Positions 40,369 to 50,257 of a stretch of DNA of 64,000 nucleotides are shown here, one piece after another. Source of the DNA: Kineococcus rhizosphaerae (GTDB lineage: Bacteria; Actinomycetota; Actinomycetes; Actinomycetales; Kineococcaceae). The notes under the pieces are model-generated. The model made no database searches and was not told where the DNA came from. It saw only the letters and a list, made by a program, of their open reading frames with translations. Within the stretch, counting starts at the first letter, position 1; every line of letters begins with the position of its first letter. The DNA lies in the NCBI RefSeq assembly GCF_003002055.1, contig NZ_PVZF01000005.1:186001-250000 (forward strand). Direction: 5' to 3'. Both the position numbers and the translations under genes were made by a program.

Positions 40369-41296
40369 ACGCGACGGGCTCGAGGACGCGGGCCCCCGCC
40401 ACCGGCCCGGTCGCCGTGCGCAGGCGTCCGGGGCCCACGACCGGCGCCAGCTCGGCCGCCAGCCGCTGGGCACCGGCCGGGGAGTCCGCGAGCAGGGCCA
40501 CCGTCGGGCCCGAGCCCGAGACGAGTCCCGCCACCGCCCCCGCGGCCCGGCCCGCCGCCAGGGTGCGCCCGAGCTCGGGGGCCAGCGAGCAGGCCGCGTC
40601 GGCCAGGTCGTTCGACAGGGCCCGGCCGAGGGCCTCGGCGTCCCCGCCGCGCAGGGCGAGCTCGACGGCCTCCAGCCGCCCGTCGCCCGGCTGCGCGCTC
40701 GCGCCGTCCAGCGCCCGGAGCCGGTCGCACTCGCGGAAGACCGCCGGCGTGGACAACCCCGCGGTCCCCAGGACGAACACCCACGCGAACGACGCCGTGG
40801 TCAGCACGGGGACCAGCTGCTCGCCGCGCCCGGTGCCGACCGCGGTCCGCCCGTGCAGTCCGAACGGCACGTCCGAGCCCAGCTCCGCGCCGAGCGCGGC
40901 CAGGCCGTCGAGGCCGGAGTGCAGCTGCCACAGGGCGTCGCAGGCCACGAGGGCGGCGGCCGCGTCGGCCGAACCACCGGCCATCCCGCCCGCCACCGGC
41001 ACGCCCTTGCGCACGTGCAGGTGCACGGCCTCGTCGACCCCGCGGCGCTCGGCGAGCAGCTGCGCGGCCCGCAGCGCCAGGTTCGAGGAGTCCAGCGGGA
41101 CCCCGCTGACGTCGGTGCCGTCGGCCGACTCGACGCTGATCCCCCACTCCCGCGCCGGGGCGGCCGTGACCTCCTCGTGCAGCGAGACGGCCTGGAAGAC
41201 GGTCACCAGGTCGTGGTAGCCGTCCTCGCGCAGCGGGCCGACCTGCAGCAGCAGGTTCACCTTTGCCGGCGCCTGCGCCGTCACCGCTCCCCGCAC
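40364..41296 (-). CDS. ispE: 4-diphosphocytidyl-2-C-methyl-D-erythritol kinase
   Basis: 310 residues. Fourth enzyme of the MEP isoprenoid pathway. The GHMP kinase features are AQAPAKVNLLLQVG at the start, the ATP loop PVAGGMAGGSADAAAAL and the C-terminal SGSGPTVALL. The GTG at 41296 is seven bases after GGGGGAG and one base after the ksgA stop. A GTG twelve bases later has poor spacing. Confidence 0.93.
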   Translation of the reverse strand: MRGAVTAQAPAKVNLLLQVGPLREDGYHDLVTVFQAVSLHEEVTAAPAREWGISVESADGTDVSGVPLDSSNLALRAAQLLAERRGVDEAVHLHVRKGVPVAGGMAGGSADAAAALVACDALWQLHSGLDGLAALGAELGSDVPFGLHGRTAVGTGRGEQLVPVLTTASFAWVFVLGTAGLSTPAVFRECDRLRALDGASAQPGDGRLEAVELALRGGDAEALGRALSNDLADAACSLAPELGRTLAAGRAAGAVAGLVSGSGPTVALLADSPAGAQRLAAELAPVVGPGRLRTATGPVAGARVLEPVAS

Positions 41297-41297
41297 G

Positions 41298-42182
41298 TCA
41301 GGACTCCCCCGCCGCGGCCGCGATCCGGGCGAAGTCCTCCACGCCCAGCTGCTCACCGCGCAGGGACGGCTCGACGTCCGCGGCGCGCAGCAGCTCCTCG
41401 GCCCGGGCCGGGGAACCGGCCCAGGTGGCCAGGGCGGCGCGCAGCGTCTTGCGGCGCTGGGCGAAGGCGGCGTCGACGACGGCGAACACCTCCTCGCGCG
41501 TGGCCGACGTCCGCGGCGCGGGGCGGCGGGTGAAGGCGACGAGCCCGGAGTCGACCCGCGGGACGGGCCAGAACACCGGCGGCGGCACCGACCCGGCGCG
41601 GTGGGCGTGGGCGTACCAGGCCGTCTTGACGCTCGGGACGCCGTACGTGCGGCTGCCGGGCCCGGCCACGAGCCGGTCGGCGACCTCGGACTGGACCATG
41701 ACGACGCCGCCGCGCAGGGAGTCGAAGCGCGCGAACATCGTCAGCAGCACCGGGACCGCGACGTTGTACGGCAGGTTCGCCACGAACGCCGTCGGCGCCG
41801 GGCCGGGCAGCTCGGTGACGTCGAGGGCGTCGGAGAGCACCACGTCGAACGAGGTGCCGGGCCGGGCCCGGGCCGCGACGGTGGCCGGCAGCTCGGCGGC
41901 CAGCACCGGGTCGATCTCGACGGCCACGACCCGGTCGGCGACCTCCAGCAGCGCCAGGGTCAGCGACCCCAGCCCGGGGCCGACCTCGACGACGACGTCG
42001 TCGGCGGTGAGGTCGGCCACCCGGACGATGCGCCGCACCGTGTTGGCGTCGACGACGAAGTTCTGCCCGAGGGTCTTCGTCGGCCGGATGCCGAGACGTT
42101 CGGCGAGGTCGCGGACGTCACGGCCCGTCAGGAGGGAGCCGGACGGTTCGGGGGTCAGAGCTTCTTGCCGCACACGGGCCAT
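41298..42182 (-). CDS. ksgA: 16S rRNA (adenine1518/1519-N6)-dimethyltransferase
   Basis: 294 residues. Dimethylates two adenines of the 3' hairpin of 16S rRNA. It shows [18 protein letters not shown], the SAM motif [26 protein letters not shown] and the catalytic NLPYNVAVP. The start is uncertain: the ATG at 42182 lies 28 bases inside rpf and lacks a good ribosome site, but later candidates (GTG at 42173) shorten the usual lead before LAERLG. Order rpf-ksgA-ispE is conserved in actinobacteria. Confidence 0.92.
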   Translation of the reverse strand: MARVRQEALTPEPSGSLLTGRDVRDLAERLGIRPTKTLGQNFVVDANTVRRIVRVADLTADDVVVEVGPGLGSLTLALLEVADRVVAVEIDPVLAAELPATVAARARPGTSFDVVLSDALDVTELPGPAPTAFVANLPYNVAVPVLLTMFARFDSLRGGVVMVQSEVADRLVAGPGSRTYGVPSVKTAWYAHAHRAGSVPPPVFWPVPRVDSGLVAFTRRPAPRTSATREEVFAVVDAAFAQRRKTLRAALATWAGSPARAEELLRAADVEPSLRGEQLGVEDFARIAAAAGES

Positions 42183-43318
42183 TGTCCGGCACCGGAGCGC
42201 TGGTACAGCAGCTTGGCGCGGTAGGTCTGCTCGGCGGCCGAGGCCTGGCTCGGCAGCCCGCTGCCGCCGACGGCCCGCCAGGTCTGCGGGCTGAACTGGT
42301 ACAGCCCGTGGTACTTGCCGTTGGAGGACACGATCGAGGGGTTCCCGCCGGACTCGCACTGCGCGAGCGCGCCCCAGTTCAGGCCGTCCGCGCCGCCGAC
42401 CGAGCCACCACCGCCGGAGGAGGCCGCGGCCGCCGGGGCCGCCACGGGCTTCGGCTTGGCCTTGGTGCCGACCTGGACGACCTCCTGGACGGGCGCGACG
42501 TCGACGACCTCACCGGTGACGGTGTGCTCGGCGCGCACGCCGTCGCGGAACAGGTCGGCGTAGGTGACGGTCTTGGACCCGTCGACCCCGGGCGTGACGA
42601 CCTTCTTCTCGCCCTGGAACAGCGTGTCGGTGTCCTGGGTCTGCGACCCGTGCGGGATGCCGACCGTCTCGGTGCTGGTGGAGCGGTCGACCCGGACGAC
42701 CGTGACGGTCATGCCCGCCGCGAGCGGGTCGGCGCCGGCGTTCGACATCTCGTCGCCCTGGCGCATCGTCACGCCGTTCTCGGCGAGCAGGGCGTTCACG
42801 TCGGCGGCCGTGCTCGTGACCTGCCGGGTCTGCCCGTCGGCGACGAGGGTCACGGCCTTGGGGGTCGTGATGTCGACCGCGAGGCCCTGGCGGCCCAGCG
42901 GCTCGGAGCGCGAGGCGGACAGCTTGGCGCCGTCGGCGCGCACGTCCAGGTCGGTCAGCGCGGCGTCGACGGTCTGCGCCGTGGTCCAGTAGGTCTTCGT
43001 CTGCCCGTCGACGGTGAGGGTCAGCTGACGGCCGTAGCGGACCACGATGGTCTGGCCGTCGGAGATCTTCGTGCCCGCCGCGGGAGCGACGATGTCGTGC
43101 TCACCGACGGTGATGTGCTGGTCCGCGAGCACGTCGGCCACGGTGCCGCCGAAGGCGCTGGCCTGCGTCCGCGTCCCGTCGGCGTCGATGGTGACGTCCT
43201 TGTCGAGGGCCGTGACGGCCACGGTCCCGCCGACGACGGCGGCCAGGCAGGTGCCGCCCGCGACGAGGCGGACGGTCTTCGAGGAGCGGCGGACGGCGTG
43301 GACGAGGGGGAACGGCAC
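42155..43318 (-). CDS. Resuscitation-promoting factor, RpfB type
   Basis: 387 residues. Secreted or membrane-anchored muralytic enzyme. A signal/anchor helix (about 18-37) is followed by three DUF348 repeats (about 40-210), a G5 domain (about 215-295), an Ala/Gly/Lys linker and the transglycosylase-like Rpf domain (312-387) with catalytic Glu322 in [11 protein letters not shown] and the paired cysteines 321 and 383. The GTG at 43318 is six bases after AAGGA. It is placed between tatD and ksgA as in M. tuberculosis rpfB. Confidence 0.93.
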   Translation of the reverse strand: MPFPLVHAVRRSSKTVRLVAGGTCLAAVVGGTVAVTALDKDVTIDADGTRTQASAFGGTVADVLADQHITVGEHDIVAPAAGTKISDGQTIVVRYGRQLTLTVDGQTKTYWTTAQTVDAALTDLDVRADGAKLSASRSEPLGRQGLAVDITTPKAVTLVADGQTRQVTSTAADVNALLAENGVTMRQGDEMSNAGADPLAAGMTVTVVRVDRSTSTETVGIPHGSQTQDTDTLFQGEKKVVTPGVDGSKTVTYADLFRDGVRAEHTVTGEVVDVAPVQEVVQVGTKAKPKPVAAPAAAASSGGGGSVGGADGLNWGALAQCESGGNPSIVSSNGKYHGLYQFSPQTWRAVGGSGLPSQASAAEQTYRAKLLYQRSGAGQWPVCGKKL

Positions 43319-43438
43319 GAGGGATCCTTCGACGATGTGCCCGGGCACGAGATCCGGACCCGGCGCCGTCGTGGAGGGACCCCCGTCCCCAGCTGACGCC
43401 GTTCGGTCCGGCCGCCTCGATCCGGCCGACAGGAGCGG

Positions 43439-43468
43439 ACCGTAACCGCTCCGAGACCCGATCGACAA
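43439..43468 (-). promoter_or_regulatory. Predicted promoter of rpf
   Basis: -35 TTGTCG (43468-43463), 18-base spacer, -10 TACGGT (43444-43439). It predicts a leader of about 115 bases. The leader does not show the conserved blocks of the c-di-AMP riboswitch often found before rpf genes. Confidence 0.5.
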
Positions 43469-43523
43469 ACCGCCGTGACCGCTTGACCGGTTGAACCCTT
43501 TCAACGCCCGGGCGTGACGAGCC

Positions 43524-44351
43524 TCACCAGGGCCCGTAGACGGCCTCGGCGTTGGCGTCCAGCGCGGCGCACAGCCCGTCCAGGTCGGTCTGCAGCGTCG
43601 CCGCCATGGACCGCACGGTCAGCGGGACCAGGTACCCGGCGTTGGGCCGGCCCCGGTGGGGCGTCGGCGTCAGGTACGGGGCGTCGGTCTCGACGAGGAT
43701 CCGCTCGGGCGGGGCGATCCGCAGGGCCTCGCGCAGCGGCTCGGCGTTCTTGAAGGTCACGGTGCCCGCGAAGGACAGGTAGTACCCCGCGTCGGCGCAC
43801 ACCCGCGCCATGGCCGCGTCGCCGGAGAAGCAGTGGAAGACGGTCCGCTCCGGGGCCCCGACCTCCCGCAGGACGGCCAGGACGTCGTCGTGGGCGTCCC
43901 GGTCGTGGATCTGCAGGGCCAGCCCGAGGTCCTTGGCGAGCTGGACGTGGGCCCGGAAGGACTCCTGCTGGACCCCCGCGCCCTCGGGACCGGTGCGGAA
44001 GTAGTCCAGGCCCGTCTCCCCGACGACGCGCACGCGGGGGTGGCGGGCCAGGGCGGCGATCTCGGCCAGGGCCGCCTCGAACTCCCCCGCCGCCACGAGG
44101 TCCGGGACCTCGTTGGGGTGCAGCGCGACCCCGCCGAGCAGCTGCGGGTGGCGGTCGAGGGCCTCGACGGTCCACCGCGCCGCGGCCAGGTCGCAGCCGA
44201 TCTGGACGCTGCGCGGGACCCCCGCGGCCGCGGCCGCCGCCAGCAGCACCTCCACGTCCTCGGGAGTCTCCGAGTCCAGGTGGGTGTGGTTGTCGACGAC
44301 CGGGACCGCGAGCGGTTCGGGTGCCGGTGGACGCTCGCGGGGACGGCTCAC
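43524..44351 (-). CDS. tatD: TatD family metal-dependent DNase
   Basis: 275 residues. Amidohydrolase barrel with the first metal site VVDNHTHLD, then [25 protein letters not shown] and [12 protein letters not shown]. Members act as 3'-5' exonucleases or D-aminoacyl-type hydrolases. The GTG start overlaps the metG stop by four bases (GTGA). Confidence 0.93.
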   Translation of the reverse strand: MSRPRERPPAPEPLAVPVVDNHTHLDSETPEDVEVLLAAAAAAGVPRSVQIGCDLAAARWTVEALDRHPQLLGGVALHPNEVPDLVAAGEFEAALAEIAALARHPRVRVVGETGLDYFRTGPEGAGVQQESFRAHVQLAKDLGLALQIHDRDAHDDVLAVLREVGAPERTVFHCFSGDAAMARVCADAGYYLSFAGTVTFKNAEPLREALRIAPPERILVETDAPYLTPTPHRGRPNAGYLVPLTVRSMAATLQTDLDGLCAALDANAEAVYGPW

Positions 44352-46150
44352 CGCTTCAGCCGCTCCAGCTCCTCCTCGACGACCGCGGCGACGTCGAGCT
44401 TGGTGAAGATCGGCGTCGGCGGCTCGACCTTCGTGCCCGGCACGATCGGGTGCGAGCCCCAGGCCGGGAGGGTCTGCCCGCGCCGGTAGTCGCCCGTGAG
44501 GATCGGGTACGGGCGACCGTCGTCGAGGTCGGTGACCTCGCGCAGCTCCGGCAGCGGGGACACGGTGCCCGAACCCCCGAACGCCTCGTGGACCTTCTGC
44601 GCCGAGTGCGGCAGGTACGGCGACAGCAGCGTGCGGCAGTCCGAGACGGCCTGGGCGGTGACGTGCAGGACGGTCCGCATCCGCTCGGGGTCGGAGTTCT
44701 TGATCTTCCAGGGTTCCTGGTCGGTCAGGTACTTGTTGACCTCACCCACCACGCGCATGGCCTCGCCGAGACCGGCGCGCTGGCGGTGGTGCTCGATGAG
44801 CTCCCCCACCGTCGCGAACCCGGCCCGGGTGGTCTGCAGCAGCGCGCGGTCGGCGTCGGTGAGCTCACCCGCGGCGGGGATCTCGCCGACGTTCTTGGCG
44901 ATGAGCGAGGCCGTCCGGTTCACCAGGTTCCCCCAGCCGGCGACGAGCTCGGACGTCGCACGGGTCGCGAACTCCTGCCAGGTGAAGTCGGAGTCGTTGT
45001 TCTCCGGGCCGGCCGCGGAGATGAAGTACCGCAACGCGTCCGGCTGGTAGCGGGCCAGGACGTCGCGCACGTAGATGACGACGCCGCGGCTGGAGGAGAA
45101 CTGCTTGCCCTCCATGGTGAGGAACTCGCTGGCGACGACCTCGGTGGGCAGGTTCAGGTTGCCGAACGTGCCCGGCTCGCCACCGCGCGCACCGCGCCCG
45201 TCGTAGGCCAGCAGCTCGGCCGGCCAGATCTGGGAGTGGAAGGTGATGTTGTCCTTGCCCATGAAGTAGTACGACTCCGCGGACGGGTCGGTCCACCACC
45301 TGCGCCAGGCGTCGTCGTCGCCGGAGCGGCGGGCCCACTCCACCGAGGCCGACAGGTAGCCGATGACGGCGTCGAACCAGACGTACAGGCGCTTGGCGGG
45401 GTTGTCCTCCCAGCCCGCGAGCGGGACGGGGATGCCCCAGTCGATGTCGCGCGTCATGGCCCGCGGCTTGAGGTCCTCCAGCAGGTTCTGCGAGAAGTTC
45501 AGGACGTTGGGCCGCCAGCGGCCCGTCGCGGCGCGCGTCTGCAGCCACGACCCGAGCGCCTCCGAGAGGGCGGGCAGGTCGAGGTAGAAGTGCTCGGTCT
45601 CCACGAACACCGGCGTCTCGCCGTTGATGCGGCTGCGGGGGTTCTTCAGCTCGATCGCGTCGAGCTGGTTGCCGCAGTTGTCGCACTGGTCCCCGCGGGC
45701 GCCGTCGTACCCGCAGATGGGGCAGGTGCCCTCGACGTAGCGGTCCGGCAGGGTGCGCCCGGTGGACGGCGAGATCGCGCCCATGCCCTTGCGCGCGACC
45801 ATGTACCCGTTGCGGTGCACGGTGCGGAACATCTCCTGCACCACCGAGTAGTGGTTGGCCGTGGTGGTGCGGGTGAACAGGTCGTACGACAGCCCCAGGC
45901 CCTGCAGGTCCTCGGTGATGACGCGGTTGTAGCGGTCGGCCAGCGCCTGCGGGGTCAGCCCCTCCTGCTCGGCCTGGACCAGGATCGGGGTCCCGTGCTC
46001 GTCGGTGCCGGAGACCATGAGGACGTCGTGCCCCGCCATCCGCATGTACCGGCTGAACACGTCGGAGGGGACGCCGAAGCCGGCGACGTGGCCGATGTGA
46101 CGCGGGCCGTTGGCGTACGGCCACGCGACGGCGGAGAGGACGTTGGTCAT
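44348..46150 (-). CDS. metG: Methionyl-tRNA synthetase
   Basis: 600 residues, class Ia. The HIGH motif is [15 protein letters not shown]. The zinc knuckle has [18 protein letters not shown]. The KMSKS loop is present as [11 protein letters not shown], a divergence from the canonical form shared by many actinobacterial enzymes. The anticodon-binding helical domain follows. There is no C-terminal EMAP-like extension. The ATG start is seven bases after a TAGACT -10. Confidence 0.96.
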   Translation of the reverse strand: MTNVLSAVAWPYANGPRHIGHVAGFGVPSDVFSRYMRMAGHDVLMVSGTDEHGTPILVQAEQEGLTPQALADRYNRVITEDLQGLGLSYDLFTRTTTANHYSVVQEMFRTVHRNGYMVARKGMGAISPSTGRTLPDRYVEGTCPICGYDGARGDQCDNCGNQLDAIELKNPRSRINGETPVFVETEHFYLDLPALSEALGSWLQTRAATGRWRPNVLNFSQNLLEDLKPRAMTRDIDWGIPVPLAGWEDNPAKRLYVWFDAVIGYLSASVEWARRSGDDDAWRRWWTDPSAESYYFMGKDNITFHSQIWPAELLAYDGRGARGGEPGTFGNLNLPTEVVASEFLTMEGKQFSSSRGVVIYVRDVLARYQPDALRYFISAAGPENNDSDFTWQEFATRATSELVAGWGNLVNRTASLIAKNVGEIPAAGELTDADRALLQTTRAGFATVGELIEHHRQRAGLGEAMRVVGEVNKYLTDQEPWKIKNSDPERMRTVLHVTAQAVSDCRTLLSPYLPHSAQKVHEAFGGSGTVSPLPELREVTDLDDGRPYPILTGDYRRGQTLPAWGSHPIVPGTKVEPPTPIFTKLDVAAVVEEELERLKR

Positions 46151-46157
46151 GCCCGCG

Positions 46158-46163
46158 AGTCTA
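46158..46163 (-). promoter_or_regulatory. -10 element of metG, overlapping a stop codon
   Basis: TAGACT on the minus strand, seven bases before the ATG. Its TAG is also the stop codon of the upstream acyltransferase gene. No ribosome site is seen, so metG is predicted leaderless. Confidence 0.5.
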
Positions 46164-47309
46164 TTGGGCCGCTCCCGGGCGGACCGTCCGGCGGGCGGGC
46201 GGAGCGGGCAGGGCGAACAGGAAGCCCGCCCCGAGGCGGCGCGTCAGCGTCTGGAACGCCAGGCACAGCCAGGTGAAGGCGGCCGTCAGCACGATCGGGT
46301 AGGCCAGGACCACCCCCCAGACCGCGAGCTTCGGCAGCCGGGAGAACAGCGGCTCGGCGACGTCGGCGAGCGGTCGCTGCAGGACCATCAGGAGGATGCC
46401 GTGGAAGGCGTAGACCGGCAGCGTGCGCCGGCCCAGCCTCAGCAGCGGCTCGGTCAGCCGCGGGAAGCGGGACGTGAACAGGACGGCGACGAGGACGCCC
46501 ACGACGACGGCGCCGGCGCGGGTGGGGATCTCCAGGAAGGCCTGGACGACGGTCGGCGGGTGCACGAACCGGAGCCCGACGAGCACGACGACCAGCAGCG
46601 CCCCCAGCCCGAGGGCCAGGACCGGCCGCCGGCGCGCGGACAGCCGCCGGACGGTGTCCGGGAAGCGGGCCCCGGCCAGGAACCACACGAGGTTCTCCAG
46701 CACCGAGTGGGTGTCGCCGTCCTTGTCGCCCGGCAGGACCCCGGTGAACGAGACCACCGCCAGCACCGCCGCGAGGGCCACGGGCACCCACGCCGGCCAC
46801 GACCGCGTCAGCCGGGCGAGGAGGAAGTAGAACGCCAGCGCGAACAGGTACCAGAGCCCGTAGGACGCCGTGAGCAGGGCCTCGGGGAGCTGGCGGGCCG
46901 TGGGGGGCGCCATGTACGTGTCGATGCCGACGGCCACCGAGACGCCGAAGCCGATGAGCAGCCAGAGCACGTGCAGGTAGAGGTTCTGGCCCACGCGGGG
47001 CCGCAGCGTCGCGGCCCACGGCCGGGCCAGCGCGGACGCGGCGAAGAACCCGGAGACGGCGAAGAACAGCGGCATCCGGACCGGGCGCAGCAGCACGTCG
47101 ACCGCGTTCCAGACATGCGGCGACCCGGCGTGGACGAACCAGCGCGGATCGGGGACCTCGATCAGCAGGTACGACACGTGACCCACGACGACCAGCAGGA
47201 TGCAGACCGCCTTGGCCGCGTCCGGCCAGGAGAGCCGGGTGCGGTCGACGACGGCCGGGGCCACCGTCAGCGGTGCCTCGACCCGTTCCGCCACAGCGTC
47301 GTCCGCCAC
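46161..47309 (-). CDS. Acyltransferase family 3 membrane protein
   Basis: 382 residues with about 10 membrane helices. The N-terminal catalytic helix [22 protein letters not shown] carries the family His, followed by [20 protein letters not shown]. These proteins O-acetylate or otherwise acylate surface sugars and lipids; the substrate is unknown. It could modify the nearby exopolysaccharide (inference). The GTG at 47309 is five bases after GGAGGGGGGA, better than the ATG-like start at 47342. Confidence 0.88.
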   Translation of the reverse strand: MADDAVAERVEAPLTVAPAVVDRTRLSWPDAAKAVCILLVVVGHVSYLLIEVPDPRWFVHAGSPHVWNAVDVLLRPVRMPLFFAVSGFFAASALARPWAATLRPRVGQNLYLHVLWLLIGFGVSVAVGIDTYMAPPTARQLPEALLTASYGLWYLFALAFYFLLARLTRSWPAWVPVALAAVLAVVSFTGVLPGDKDGDTHSVLENLVWFLAGARFPDTVRRLSARRRPVLALGLGALLVVVLVGLRFVHPPTVVQAFLEIPTRAGAVVVGVLVAVLFTSRFPRLTEPLLRLGRRTLPVYAFHGILLMVLQRPLADVAEPLFSRLPKLAVWGVVLAYPIVLTAAFTWLCLAFQTLTRRLGAGFLFALPAPPARRTVRPGAAQ

Positions 47310-47412
47310 GGCCGTCCCCCCTCCGGACGAGTGAATGGCCACACGCTAGCGGCTGGCCCGCGCGCGGTGGGACGGACACCGGCACGAGCGGTCGCGATTG
47401 GGCCGAGCGGGC

Positions 47413-47418
47413 TACCGT
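47413..47418 (+). promoter_or_regulatory. -10 element of the double-VOC gene, leaderless
   Basis: TACCGT followed by exactly six bases and the GTG start. Confidence 0.5.
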
Positions 47419-47424
47419 CGGGGC

Positions 47425-48147
47425 GTGCACAGCCGTCTGGAGAACGTCGTCGTGGACTCGGCCGACCCGAGCGCGCTGGCCCACTGGTGGCGGCAGGCGC
47501 TGGACTGGCGCCCGGGCTACCGCGACGACCACGAGGTCGACGTGGTCCCGCCCGAGGGCGAACCCGGGGTGGAGCTCGTCTTCGTCCCGGTCGCCGACCC
47601 CAAGCAGGGGCCGAACCGGGTGCACCTCGACCTCGACTCCACCTCCCCCGCCGACCAGCGCGAGACGGTCGCGTTCCTGCTCGACCTCGGCGCCTCGCGG
47701 GTCGACGTGGGGCAGGGCGACGCCCCCTGGGTCGTCCTGGCCGACCCCGAGGGCAACGAGTTCTGCGTGCTGGACCCGCGCCCGGAGTACGACGGCACCG
47801 GGCGCCTGGCCGCGGTCGTGTGCCTGGCGCGCGACCCGGCGCTGCTGGCGGAGTTCTACGCCCCCCTCGTCGGCATGCGACCGGTGCGCACCTCGGCGCG
47901 GGTGGCGGCGCTGCGCGGCGACGGTGGGCCGTTCCTGGAGTTCGTGGCCTCCCCGACCCCGCACCGCGTGAAGAACCGCGTGCACCTGGACGTGCGCGCC
48001 ACCCGCTCCGGGCCCGGTCGCGAGGCGGTCCTGCGGCAGGCCCTGGCCACCGGGGCGGTGCTCGCGCCCGCCGTCCCCGGGGCGGGCTGGACGACGCTGC
48101 ACGACCCCGAGGGCAACGAGTTCTGCGTCCTGGCCGACCCGCGCTGA
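47425..48147 (+). CDS. Tandem VOC (glyoxalase-like) domain protein
   Basis: 240 residues made of two glyoxalase-fold units. Each ends with a nearly identical block, DPEGNEFCVLDPR at about 110-122 and DPEGNEFCVLADPR at the C-terminus, so the protein arose by internal duplication. Family members are metal-dependent lyases, dioxygenases or binding proteins; the substrate is unknown. Predicted leaderless. It converges with a quinone oxidoreductase gene. Confidence 0.85.
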   Translation: MHSRLENVVVDSADPSALAHWWRQALDWRPGYRDDHEVDVVPPEGEPGVELVFVPVADPKQGPNRVHLDLDSTSPADQRETVAFLLDLGASRVDVGQGDAPWVVLADPEGNEFCVLDPRPEYDGTGRLAAVVCLARDPALLAEFYAPLVGMRPVRTSARVAALRGDGGPFLEFVASPTPHRVKNRVHLDVRATRSGPGREAVLRQALATGAVLAPAVPGAGWTTLHDPEGNEFCVLADPR

Positions 48148-48172
48148 GGCCGGCCGCGCGCAGGGCGGTCGC

Positions 48173-49135
48173 TCAGGGGACGAGCAGGAGCTTGCCCGTC
48201 GTGCGCCGGCCCTCGAGGTCCTCGTGCGCGCGCCGCGCGTCGGTGAGCGGGTACGTGTGCCCGACGCGCACGTCGAGCTGCCCGGCGGCGATCCAGCCGA
48301 AGAGCTCGCGGGCCCGACCGAGCAGCTCGGCGCGGGTCAGGGTGTAGCCGGCGAGGGTGGGGCGGGTCAGGAACAGCGACCCGCCCGCGTTGAGCCGCTG
48401 GACGTCGAAGGGCGGCACCTGACCGCTGGAGCCGCCGAACAGGACCATGAGCCCGCGGGGCCGCAGCGCCTGCAGGCTCGCGTCGAAGGTGTCCTTGCCG
48501 ACGCTGTCGTAGACGACGTCGACGCCCCGGCCGCCGGTGAGCTCCTTCGCGCGCGCCGTGGCCTCGGCGTACCCGACGACCTCGTCGGCCCCGGCGGCGC
48601 GCGACAGCTCCGCCTTCTGCGGGGTGGAGACCGTGGTGAGGACCTGGGCTCCGCGCAGCTTCAGCACCTGGGTGAGCAGCAGCCCGACCCCGCCGGCACC
48701 GGCGTGGACCAGCGCCCAGGTGCCTTCCCCGGCGGGGTGGGTGTCGGTGGCGAGGTAGTGCGCCGTCAGGCCCTGCAGCAGGGCCGCCGCCGCGGTGCGG
48801 GCGTCGACCCCGTCGGGGACGGGCAGCACCTCGCCCGCGGGCACGACGACCTGCTCGGCGTAGCTGCCCGGTGCCTCCTTCCACGCCACGAGCCGGCCGA
48901 CGGCGACGTCCTCGACGCCGGGTCCGAGCGCGGCCACCCGGCCGGCGCCCTCGCTGCCCAGCACCGAGGGCAGCTCGAGCGGGTACACCCCGCTGCGGCG
49001 GTAGGTGTCGATGAAGTTCACGCCCGCGGCCTCCACGTCGACCAGGACCTGACCCGGGCCCGGCACGGGGGCGGCGACGTCGGCGACGGTGAGGACCTCC
49101 GGTCCTCCGGTCCGTTCGACCTGCACGGCTCTCAC
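48173..49135 (-). CDS. NADPH:quinone oxidoreductase, zinc-free MDR type
   Basis: 320 residues. Medium-chain reductase: N-terminal GroES-like domain (AVQVERTGGPEVL, AGVNFIDTYRRSGVYP) and Rossmann domain with VHAGAGGVGLLLTQVLKLRGA; VVYDSVGKDTFD also fits crotonase/QOR-like enzymes. No zinc-binding cysteines. The GTG start at 49135 lies 36 bases from the divergent aldo/keto reductase gene. Confidence 0.9.
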   Translation of the reverse strand: MRAVQVERTGGPEVLTVADVAAPVPGPGQVLVDVEAAGVNFIDTYRRSGVYPLELPSVLGSEGAGRVAALGPGVEDVAVGRLVAWKEAPGSYAEQVVVPAGEVLPVPDGVDARTAAAALLQGLTAHYLATDTHPAGEGTWALVHAGAGGVGLLLTQVLKLRGAQVLTTVSTPQKAELSRAAGADEVVGYAEATARAKELTGGRGVDVVYDSVGKDTFDASLQALRPRGLMVLFGGSSGQVPPFDVQRLNAGGSLFLTRPTLAGYTLTRAELLGRARELFGWIAAGQLDVRVGHTYPLTDARRAHEDLEGRRTTGKLLLVP

Positions 49136-49171
49136 GGGCGGCAGCCTGCCAGCAGACGTGGCGTCGCGCCC

Positions 49172-50194
49172 GTGCAGGTGCGCACCCTCGGCACGACGGG
49201 GATCCAGGTCAGCCGGCTGTGCCTCGGCGCCATGATGTTCGGCGCCTGGGGCAACCGGGACCACGAGGACTCGCAGCGGATCGTCCACCGCGCCCTCGAC
49301 GCGGGGATCAACTTCGTCGACACCGCCGACGTCTACTCCCAGGGCGAGAGCGAGGAGATCGTCGGCGAGGCCCTCGTGGGCCGGCGCGACGAGGTGGTCC
49401 TCGCCACGAAGTTCCACAACCAGGTGGGCGAGGGCGCCAACCGCTCCGGGAACTCCCGCCGCTGGATCGTGCGCGCCGTCGAGGACAGCCTGCGGCGGCT
49501 GCGCACCGACCACATCGACCTCTACCAGGTCCACCGCCCGGACTGCACCACCGCGCTCGACGAGACCCTCGGCGCCCTGACCGACCTCGTGCGCGCGGGC
49601 AAGGTCCTGGCCATCGGGTCCTCGACGTTCCCGCCGAGCCTCGTCGTGGAGTCGCAGTGGGTCGCCGAACGGCGCGGGCACGAGCGGTTCGTCACCGAGC
49701 AGCCGCCCTGCTCGATGCTCGTGCGCGGGATCGAGGAGGAACTGCTCCCCGTGACGCAGCAGTTCGGGATGGGCACCCTGGTGTGGAGCCCGCTGGCCGG
49801 CGGGTGGCTGTCCGGCAACTGGCGCAAGGGCGCCGACACCCCGGCCAGCAGCCGGTCGGAGCGCCTCCCCGCCCGCTACGACCTGACCGACCCGGGCAAC
49901 CAGCGCAAGTTCGAGGCCGCCGACGCCCTCGGGGCGCTGGCCGACGAGGTCGGGGTGTCGCTGGTCCACCTGGCCATCGCCTTCGTGCTGCGCCACCCCG
50001 GCGTGACGAGCGCCATCATCGGGCCGCGCACGCTGGAGCAGCTCGAGAGCCAGCTGGGTGCCGCCGACCTCGAGGTGCCGGACGAGGTGCTCGACCGGAT
50101 CGACGAGATCGTCCCGCCCGGCACGACGTTCACCCCGGCCGACGCCGGCCGCCGCCCCCACCCGAGGTTCAGCCGCGAGGCCCGGCGCGGCTGA
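49172..50194 (+). CDS. Aldo/keto reductase
   Basis: 340 residues, NADPH-dependent barrel oxidoreductase. It shows LCLGAMMFGAWGN, NFVDTADVYSQGESEEIVG with catalytic Asp and Tyr, LATKFHNQVGEG with the catalytic Lys, DLYQVHRPD, and the cofactor end SAIIGPRTLEQLESQLGA. Two GTG codons six bases apart (49172 and 49178) are both possible starts; neither has a clear ribosome site. Confidence 0.9.
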   Translation: MQVRTLGTTGIQVSRLCLGAMMFGAWGNRDHEDSQRIVHRALDAGINFVDTADVYSQGESEEIVGEALVGRRDEVVLATKFHNQVGEGANRSGNSRRWIVRAVEDSLRRLRTDHIDLYQVHRPDCTTALDETLGALTDLVRAGKVLAIGSSTFPPSLVVESQWVAERRGHERFVTEQPPCSMLVRGIEEELLPVTQQFGMGTLVWSPLAGGWLSGNWRKGADTPASSRSERLPARYDLTDPGNQRKFEAADALGALADEVGVSLVHLAIAFVLRHPGVTSAIIGPRTLEQLESQLGAADLEVPDEVLDRIDEIVPPGTTFTPADAGRRPHPRFSREARRG

Positions 50195-50212
50195 GGCCCT
50201 CACCGCGGGACG

Positions 50213-50241
50213 CCGGCCCCGGTCCCGTCCGCCGGGGCCGG
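50213..50241. terminator. Hairpin between aldo/keto reductase and beta-galactosidase genes
   Basis: CCGGCCCC and GGGGCCGG arms with a 13-base loop between two convergent genes. Confidence 0.6.
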
Positions 50242-50257
50242 GGAGCCGACGGCCCGC

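Noticed and set aside
43319-43440. c-di-AMP (ydaO-type) riboswitch upstream of rpf
   Set aside because: Such riboswitches are common before rpf genes, but the leader lacks recognisable GGGGGACCCA-like and GGGUGAAUC-like blocks.
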